A stretch of DNA of 35,710 nt from assembly GCA_030431825.1 (NCBI GenBank), contig JAUIIJ010000040.1, forward strand, positions 1 to 35,710, written 5' to 3'. Of this stretch, positions 30,470-35,710 are shown one piece after another. The notes beneath the pieces are model-generated. The model searched no databases. It saw only the letters and a program-made list of their open reading frames with translations, and had not been told where the DNA came from. Origin of the DNA: Alphaproteobacteria bacterium (GTDB lineage Bacteria; Pseudomonadota; Alphaproteobacteria; Rhodobacterales; Rhodobacteraceae). Each line of letters starts with the position of its first letter. The stretch's first letter is position 1. A program made the position numbers and the translations under genes.

Positions 30470-31696
30470 ATGCCAAGAACAGTATTTGAAGTTGACCTAA
30501 ACAAGGCTCCGGAAGATCACGACATCAAGACACACAACCGTTGGCACCCGGATATTCCATTCGTCGAAATGTTGAAACCCAACGAGACCGTCCGCGTCGA
30601 ATGTCATGACTGGACCGGCGGGCAGATCGGCAACAACGACAGCGCGAACGATATCCGCGATGTCGACCTGACGCGGGTGCATTATCTGAGCGGGCCGTTC
30701 GGGGTCGAAGGTGCAGAGCCCGGAGACCTGCTGGTGGTCAACATACTGGATCTTGGCGCCAAGTCAGACTCGGAATGGGGCTTCAACGGTCTCTTCGCCA
30801 AGGAAAACGGCGGTGGATTTCTGACCGAGCATTACCCGAATGCCAGCAAATCCTGCTGGGATTTCGAAGGTATCTATACAACATCACGGCACATCCCCGG
30901 TGTGCGATACCCGGGCATCATTCACCCCGGGCTGATCGGTTGTCTTCCGGATCGCAAACTTCTCGAAGAAGCAAACCGGCGCGAAAACGAACTGGTCGCG
31001 ACCGATCCCGACCGGGTGCCCCCCTTGGCCGCCCTGCCCTATTCGGACACCGCTCTCATGGGACAGATGAGTGGCGGCGCACGGGACCAGGCCGCAGCCG
31101 AAGCATGGCGGACGGTGCCGCCACGCGAACATGGCGGCAACTGCGACATCAAGAACCTGTCGCGGGGGTCGAAGGTGTACTTCCCGGTCTATGTAAAGGG
31201 CGCGGGACTTTCGATGGGCGATATCCACTTCTCGCAGGGCGATGGAGAAATCACCTTCTGCGGCGCCATCGAGATGGCAGGATGGATCGATATCAGCGTC
31301 GACGTGATAAAGGGCGGCATGGCCAAGTACAATGTCGTCAATCCGATCTTCAAGCCAAGCCCGATCGACCCGCATTTCGATGACTACCTGATCTTCGAGG
31401 GCATCTCGGTCGATGAGCATACCGGCGAACAATACTATCTCGACGCGCATGTCGCCTATCGCAGGGCCTGCCTGAATGCCATCGAGTACCTGAAGAAATT
31501 CGGCTATTCGGGCGAGCAGGCCTATATGATCCTGGGCACTGCACCGGTCGAAGGACGTATTGCCGGCATTGTCGATATCCCCAACGTCTGCGCGACACTG
31601 GCGATTCCGACCGCGATCTTCGATTTCGACATCAACCCGAACTCGAGCGGACCGACCCATCAGGTCTCTGGCGCAGACGTGGCAAAGGCCAGCTAG
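30470..31696 (+). CDS. fmdA: Formamidase (acetamidase/formamidase family)
   Basis: 408 residues, matching the roughly 407-residue FmdA of methylotrophs. It hydrolyses formamide (and possibly short aliphatic amides) to ammonia and the acid in the cytoplasm. Family stretches include ECHDWTGGQIGNNDSAND, HIPGVRYPGIIHPGLIG and REHGGNCDIKNLSRGS. The start at 30470 is chosen for its AGGGAG site at good spacing and its MPRTVFEVDL opening; an ATG at 30461 is possible. A transporter-kinase sensor upstream and a channel and FmdB-like protein downstream support amide use as a nitrogen source. Confidence 0.92.
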   Translation: MPRTVFEVDLNKAPEDHDIKTHNRWHPDIPFVEMLKPNETVRVECHDWTGGQIGNNDSANDIRDVDLTRVHYLSGPFGVEGAEPGDLLVVNILDLGAKSDSEWGFNGLFAKENGGGFLTEHYPNASKSCWDFEGIYTTSRHIPGVRYPGIIHPGLIGCLPDRKLLEEANRRENELVATDPDRVPPLAALPYSDTALMGQMSGGARDQAAAEAWRTVPPREHGGNCDIKNLSRGSKVYFPVYVKGAGLSMGDIHFSQGDGEITFCGAIEMAGWIDISVDVIKGGMAKYNVVNPIFKPSPIDPHFDDYLIFEGISVDEHTGEQYYLDAHVAYRRACLNAIEYLKKFGYSGEQAYMILGTAPVEGRIAGIVDIPNVCATLAIPTAIFDFDINPNSSGPTHQVSGADVAKAS

Positions 31697-31723
31697 ACCC
31701 TCTGTCACCTCTCAAGAAAACGC

Positions 31724-31750
31724 GCGGCCGGAGCAATGTCTACCGGCCGC
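31724..31750 (+). promoter_or_regulatory. Intercistronic hairpin between fmdA and the channel gene
   Basis: Perfect 8-base arms GCGGCCGG (31724-31731) and CCGGCCGC (31743-31750) with an 11-base loop. No T-run follows, so it is more likely an mRNA processing or stability element, or a weak attenuator lowering channel-gene expression, than a terminator. Confidence 0.5.
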
Positions 31751-31774
31751 CGGACCAATGGGGAAGGAACAAGA

Positions 31775-32284
31775 ATGCTTGGATTTCTATTGCTGTATGT
31801 CGGGGTCGTCCTGTTTCTGAACGGCCTTTGGCTGTCGGAAAAGATCGAGGATCGCGAAATCGTCGTCATCAACGTCGTGTCGGGTATCGTCGCTCTCCTG
31901 GTTGCGCTTGCATCGATCTTCGGAAGCGATGCCAACGAAGGCTCGATCCGTGCCGGCGCCCTGACCTTGCTGTTCGCGACAACCTATTTCTGGGTGGCCT
32001 ACAATCGTCTTGTACCCGTGAACGGGAACGGGCTGGGGTGGTTCAGTCTGTTTGTCTCGATCACGGTCCTGCCCGTCGCCGTCCGGGCATTTGCGACTGC
32101 CACGACCACACTTGACCTCTGGATGGGGGTCAACTGGGTCATCTGGTCCGTTCTGTGGTTCATGTATTTTCTGCTGCTTGCGATGCAGCGACCGATCCTG
32201 CGCGCGACCGCCGCCGTGACCCTGTTCGCGGGCATCATCACAGGCTGGATACCCGGCTTCCTGATCCTGGACGGGTTTCTTTGA
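31775..32284 (+). CDS. AmiS/UreI-family amide or urea channel
   Basis: 169 residues with about six transmembrane helices. The opening MLGFLLLYVGVVLFLNGLWL and the segment FATTYFWVAYNRL fit the AmiS/UreI family, which passes urea or short amides across the inner membrane. AAGGAAC lies just before the ATG at 31775. Located 78 bases after fmdA, it most likely admits formamide for the formamidase. Urea is the alternative, but no urease genes are in the window. Confidence 0.88.
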   Translation: MLGFLLLYVGVVLFLNGLWLSEKIEDREIVVINVVSGIVALLVALASIFGSDANEGSIRAGALTLLFATTYFWVAYNRLVPVNGNGLGWFSLFVSITVLPVAVRAFATATTTLDLWMGVNWVIWSVLWFMYFLLLAMQRPILRATAAVTLFAGIITGWIPGFLILDGFL

Positions 32285-32340
32285 TGGGGCTGCAGCCCCC
32301 GACAACCGCGCAACGAAAATCTTCTGAAGTGAGATGACAC

Positions 32341-32643
32341 ATGCCGATCTATACATACACATGCGACAGCTGTGGCTCCTTTGACAGCTGGAACACGATC
32401 AACGATGCCTCTGACGAAATAAACTGTCCCACCTGCACCAGGTCCAGCCCACGTCAGGTGGCGCTGCCCGGACTGAACCTGATGAACTCGACCTTGCGCG
32501 GGTACATGTCACGATCAGAGAAAAGCGGGACTGAACCCCGTGTGGTAAACAAGAAACACCTCGCCGGGTGCGGCTGCCCGATGTGCAAGATCGGAAAGCC
32601 GAAGGAACGACCGACACGATACAAATGGATGATCGGCCATTGA
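32341..32643 (+). CDS. fmdB: FmdB-like zinc-ribbon protein
   Basis: 100 residues. The N-terminus MPIYTYTCDSCG with a following CPTC makes the CxxC...CxxC zinc ribbon of FmdB, a proposed regulator of formamidase genes in methylotrophs. A further Cys group (GCGCPMCK) lies near residue 80. It follows the channel gene by 56 bases on the same strand. Many FmdB-like proteins sit outside formamidase loci, so the name rests partly on context. Confidence 0.85.
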   Translation: MPIYTYTCDSCGSFDSWNTINDASDEINCPTCTRSSPRQVALPGLNLMNSTLRGYMSRSEKSGTEPRVVNKKHLAGCGCPMCKIGKPKERPTRYKWMIGH

Positions 32644-33059
32644 GATGGGCTGACATCCGCAGACATCGCAATCATGCGGTACTGATTTTCCCGCGCTTTG
32701 CCGGCTCAGTCTCCCAATCCGATCAGCATGGGCCGGTCGATTGACGTCGCTGCCTGCCACAGTCCCGAGATCGCTGCGACAGGGCGATCTTGGGACCCGG
32801 CTTCCTCCGTGGGCCGGAGACGTGGCCAATGCACCCATCGCAGTCGAGATACATATTTCCACCCCGCACATGACGGTCTTTGATGCGCAGCTTGTCGCGC
32901 CCCGAGGCAAAGGATCGCTAACGCGCGATACGCGCATCCGCGATTCCGAAAGGGCAACAAGACGTGTCACCGCTCCGTTTCAGGAACCGTGAAGCGCACG
33001 CCAGGCCTGAAATCACTGGAACCTGATCCCAGGACACCCGGCGCTGACGACAGCGTAAT
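32644..33059. other. Intergenic stretch between fmdB and the Nudix gene
   Basis: About 415 bases in which I see no supported gene. Short open frames exist on both strands (for example 32741-32992 plus and 32515-32970 minus) but lack ribosome sites, domain resemblance or normal composition. Confidence 0.4.
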
Positions 33060-33088
33060 TTGAAACATTCCACTTCCTGCACTATATT
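33060..33088 (+). promoter_or_regulatory. Sigma-70-type promoter for the Nudix gene
   Basis: -35 TTGAAA (33060-33065), a 17-base spacer and -10 TATATT (33083-33088), close to consensus and best in the window. The start site would be near 33095, which rules out the upstream TTG at 33060 as the gene start and supports ATG 33126. Confidence 0.65.
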
Positions 33089-33125
33089 GAAGGCAAAACA
33101 AGAAAAAGTGTCGAGTGTGATTGCT

Positions 33126-33593
33126 ATGAATTCTGTCCTTCACGCGGTCTGGGAGTTCTTTCCCGGCCCGCTTCTGCAACGTCCCAAGAAACTTCAGATC
33201 GGAGCACTTTGCCACCGGGGCGAGGGCGACGAACGGGAGTATCTGCTCATCACCAGCAGGGATACGGGGCGCTGGATCATTCCCAAGGGATGGCCGATCC
33301 GCGGGCTGAAATCGAATGAGACCGCGCTGCGCGAAGCCTGGGAAGAGGCTGGCGTCACAGGTAGCAAGGCGGAAGACGAACCGATCGGAACCTACACCTA
33401 CAACAAACGGCACGACACGGGCTATGCGTCACCGGTTGAAACGCTGGTCTACTCGGTTGCCGTGGGTGGATTGCTGGACGATTTTCCCGAAGCGCAGGAA
33501 CGCCGCCGGATCTGGGTTGACGCCGCCACAGCCGCCGAACTGGTGAACGAAGAAGAACTCAAACAGATATTTCGCCGCCAGATCGCAAACTGA
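33126..33593 (+). CDS. Nudix hydrolase
   Basis: 155 residues, cytoplasmic. The Nudix helix region reads PKGWPIRG followed by LREAWEEAGV, giving the metal-binding REAWEEAG core. The first conserved Glu of the textbook box is Leu here, as tends to vary in this PKGW subgroup. Relatives hydrolyse nucleoside diphosphate-linked or polyphosphate substrates; the substrate here cannot be told. A longer frame from a TTG at 33060 is rejected because the promoter lies over it. There is no obvious link to the formamidase genes; it is likely a separate transcript. Confidence 0.85.
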   Translation: MNSVLHAVWEFFPGPLLQRPKKLQIGALCHRGEGDEREYLLITSRDTGRWIIPKGWPIRGLKSNETALREAWEEAGVTGSKAEDEPIGTYTYNKRHDTGYASPVETLVYSVAVGGLLDDFPEAQERRRIWVDAATAAELVNEEELKQIFRRQIAN

Positions 33594-33612
33594 CAAAGCC
33601 GGTTTTGACCAC

Positions 33613-33641
33613 TTGGCAATCCCGCGCCGAAAGCGTTATTT
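33613..33641 (+). promoter_or_regulatory. Possible promoter of the phosphate transporter gene
   Basis: TTGGCA (33613-33618), 17 bases, then TTATTT (33636-33641). This would start transcription near 33648, 25 bases before the gene, which has GGAG at 33659-33662. The match is moderate and no Pho box was recognised. Confidence 0.4.
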
Positions 33642-33672
33642 GTCATATTCCGCCGATTGGAGATGACACATA

Positions 33673-35157
33673 ATGGCAGAGCAGCAGGGCGATCCGCGCC
33701 ACCTGGAGACGCTTGATCGCGACCTTGCGCGGTTTTCAACGCTGGAACTGGCGACAACCTACGTATCGCGGCCCATGGTCGGGATCGGTGTCTCGCTTTG
33801 TTTCATCCTTCTGACCGGTGTCGCGGTGCTGTCGTTCTTCGGGCAGGACAGCAATCCTGTTGTCGTTGTGATCGCCGCCTGTCTTGGCGCGTATATGGCA
33901 CTGAATATCGGTGCCAATGACGTGGCCAACAACATGGGTCCGGCGGTCGGGGCCAAGGCGCTCTCGATGTCCGCGGCAATCGGGATCGCCGTCGTCTGTG
34001 AAAGTGCCGGCGCCCTGATTGCCGGCGGCGATGTGGTCGAGACCATCGCCAAGGGCATAACCGCGCCGGAAAGCATCGGAACCGACACGATCTTTGTCTG
34101 GGCCATGATGGCGGCGCTGCTGTCTGCCGCGCTCTGGGTCAATCTCGCGACGTGGATCGGTGCCCCCGTCTCCACGACCCATTCCGTCGTCGGCGGGGTC
34201 ATGGGCGCCGGGATCGCGGCGGCGGGCTTCTCCGCTGTCAGCTGGCCGACAATGGGTGCGATCGCGGCAAGCTGGGTGATTTCACCCGTTCTGGGCGGCA
34301 CGATCGCGGCTCTTTTCCTGTGGCTCATCAAGTCGCGGATCATCTATCAGGACGACAAGATTGCCGCCGCCCGCGTCTGGGTTCCCTTTCTCGTCGGCAT
34401 CATGGCGGCCGCGTTCGCGTCCTACCTTGCGCTGAAGGGTCTCAAGCAGATCATCCACGTATCGCTTTCGGCGGCACTGGCCATCGGGCTTGTCTGCGGC
34501 GCCGTGACGTGGCTTGCGATGATCCCGGTCGTGCGTCGGCAATCTGTCGGCCTGGAGAACCGGAACAAGTCGCTCAAGGTCCTGTTCGGCATCCCCCTGG
34601 TGATTTCTGCGGCGCTGCTCAGCTTCGCACATGGAGCGAATGACGTCGCGAACGCGGTCGGACCGCTCGCCGCCATCGTTTACGCCTCTCAATCCGGTGA
34701 TTTGGGAAGCGCCATCAGCATCCCGACCTGGGTGATGGTGATCGGGGCCTTCGGAATTTCCTTCGGACTGTTCCTGTTCGGGCCGAAACTGATCCGCATG
34801 GTGGGTGGCCAGATTACCAAGCTCAACCCAATGCGTGCCTATTGCGTTGCATTGTCGGCGGCACTCACCGTTATCGTGGCCAGCTGGCTTGGCCTGCCCG
34901 TCAGTTCGACACATATCGCCGTCGGCGGCGTGTTCGGCGTGGGCTTCTTTCGTGAATGGCACTCCGAGCAGCGCATTCGCAAGGCACAGGCACAATTCCC
35001 CGACAGGCCCGTTTACGCACCCGAAGAACGCAAACGCAGAAAGCTGGTGCGCAGGTCTCACTTCATGACCATCATCGCCGCCTGGGTCATCACGGTTCCC
35101 GCCGCCGCAATCCTTTCGGCAATAATCTTCTATTTGATCAACACCACGCTCCCCTGA
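33673..35157 (+). CDS. PiT-family inorganic phosphate transporter
   Basis: 494 residues with about 10-11 transmembrane helices. Both copies of the PiT signature are visible: NIGANDVANNMGPAVGAKAL (about 76-95) and AHGANDVANAVGPLAA (about 317-332), plus GAPVSTTHSVVGG and GLPVSSTHIAVGG in each repeat. It carries metal-phosphate or phosphate with protons or sodium across the inner membrane. The N-terminal cytoplasmic extension (about 30 residues) and a basic loop near residue 430-460 are typical of the longer bacterial members. It has its own possible promoter. Confidence 0.93.
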   Translation: MAEQQGDPRHLETLDRDLARFSTLELATTYVSRPMVGIGVSLCFILLTGVAVLSFFGQDSNPVVVVIAACLGAYMALNIGANDVANNMGPAVGAKALSMSAAIGIAVVCESAGALIAGGDVVETIAKGITAPESIGTDTIFVWAMMAALLSAALWVNLATWIGAPVSTTHSVVGGVMGAGIAAAGFSAVSWPTMGAIAASWVISPVLGGTIAALFLWLIKSRIIYQDDKIAAARVWVPFLVGIMAAAFASYLALKGLKQIIHVSLSAALAIGLVCGAVTWLAMIPVVRRQSVGLENRNKSLKVLFGIPLVISAALLSFAHGANDVANAVGPLAAIVYASQSGDLGSAISIPTWVMVIGAFGISFGLFLFGPKLIRMVGGQITKLNPMRAYCVALSAALTVIVASWLGLPVSSTHIAVGGVFGVGFFREWHSEQRIRKAQAQFPDRPVYAPEERKRRKLVRRSHFMTIIAAWVITVPAAAILSAIIFYLINTTLP

Positions 35158-35642
35158 CAGCTTGCTTTTGCCGGTCAAAGCCTGTCGTCACTGATCGAAG
35201 GCATATGCCACCAACCTTGTTAAGGCTCCGGATCAGAGGTGTTCATGAGGAGTTGTCACGCCAATGTCTGCGCTGCAAGAAAGCTTGGATTCTGCGGGTT
35301 GACCGGCGTCGCCCAGATGGAATCGATCCAGCAGACAGCAGGTGCGGAAAAGGATAGAGCGCCACCTTTTCCGAGGTCACAAACACCGCATGAGACTTAC
35401 AGCGTCGAACTGTCTTCACCACCCGATGATATGATTTCCAGCCGCCAAATTTCGCCACGACAGTGTTCAGGCCGTCCAGATCGTCCACGCTTTTGGTTGT
35501 GATGGATGCTGCGACGAGAACGGCACCCGCCTGACCGTCAAATCCGATCTCAAAACTGCCGGACGGCTCTGATGATGTGACCGCCCCCGACGGCATCGAT
35601 GTGCCAAGGTGGGTCTGCGATGATCCACAAAGGAGGGCGGTC
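35158..35642. other. Gene-poor stretch with a possible gene remnant before the IS110 element
   Basis: 485 bases with no supported intact gene. On the minus strand a frame over about 35243-35570 reads as protein-like (GSFEIGFDGQAGAVLVAASI, then SVDDLDGLNTVVAKFGGW) but has no recognisable family, and its upstream side runs into the IS110 end. It could be a gene fragment cut by the insertion, or chance. The IS left end is probably near 35570-35600, where TGATGATGTGACCGCCCC begins. Confidence 0.3.
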
Positions 35643-35710
35643 ATGTCGAAGATTATCACGGTCGGGTTCGATCTGGCGAAGAATGTGTTTCAGGTTCACG
35701 GGGCAGATGG
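35643..35710 (+). CDS. IS110-family transposase, N-terminal end (partial)
   Basis: From ATG 35643 the frame reads MSKIITVGFDLAKNVFQVHG and runs off the right edge. The VGxDLAKNVFQVHG opening is the first catalytic block (DEDD/RuvC-like) of IS110-family recombinases common in Rhodobacteraceae. AAAGGAGGG lies 8 bases upstream, a very strong ribosome site. Only 22 codons are present, so intactness is unknown. Confidence 0.85.
   Translation, partial: MSKIITVGFDLAKNVFQVHGAD

Noticed and set aside
32515..32992. Small overlapping open frames on both strands after fmdB
   Set aside because: No start signals, no family resemblance, and they lie in an otherwise gene-free stretch.

Overview
The window is GC-rich and reads as an alphaproteobacterium of the Rhodobacteraceae (Roseobacter/Paracoccus-like). 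The evidence is a Paracoccus-style cd1 nitrite reductase cluster with divergent nirS and nirI, a norCBQDEF operon, a Dnr-type regulator, a 407-residue HemA of the Rhodobacter type, and a cytochrome c550/c2 gene. Nothing in it identifies the species.

Layout. Positions 1-963 are a mobile border: the 3' end of an IS5-family transposase, one AT-richer orphan gene, and a 157-bp inverted-repeat element that supplies the orphan gene's stop codon. Positions 1080-10075 (minus strand) carry nirS-E-C-F-DL-G-H-J-N plus a small membrane protein. Most of these genes overlap or abut, so they look like one operon for cytochrome cd1 and its heme d1. Positions 10188-13414 (plus) hold nirI and nnrS. Positions 13512-18912 (plus) hold norC-B-Q-D-E-F. 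Next come a Dnr/Nnr regulator (minus), a second-type hemA (plus), and a two-gene unit of nirX (ApbE-like flavin transferase) and cytochrome c550 (minus). Four 14-bp FNR/Nnr-type boxes lie upstream of nirS/nirI, norC, hemA and nirX-c550 and tie the region into one regulon. NO3-derived nitrite is reduced to NO by NirS, and NO to N2O by NorBC. Electrons are likely delivered by c550, heme precursor by HemA, and flavin for NirI by NirX.

Positions 22689-24836 encode an exported protein with a DUF1996 domain, an SGNH-hydrolase-like region whose sequence blocks appear in permuted order, and an SH3-like tail. A tRNA-Gly(TCC) follows.

Positions 25625-32643 form what looks like a formamide/short-chain amide sensing and use system. 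It comprises an NCS1-type transporter fused through an 8-Cys cluster to a histidine kinase, a soluble REC-histidine kinase, a convergent OmpR-type regulator, a formamidase, an AmiS/UreI-type channel and an FmdB-like zinc-ribbon protein. A tandem 10-bp repeat between the OmpR-type gene and the formamidase gene is a candidate operator. This transporter-kinase circuit is the most novel system in the window.

The end of the window has a Nudix hydrolase, a PiT phosphate transporter, a gene-poor stretch, and the first codons of an IS110-family transposase that runs off the edge.
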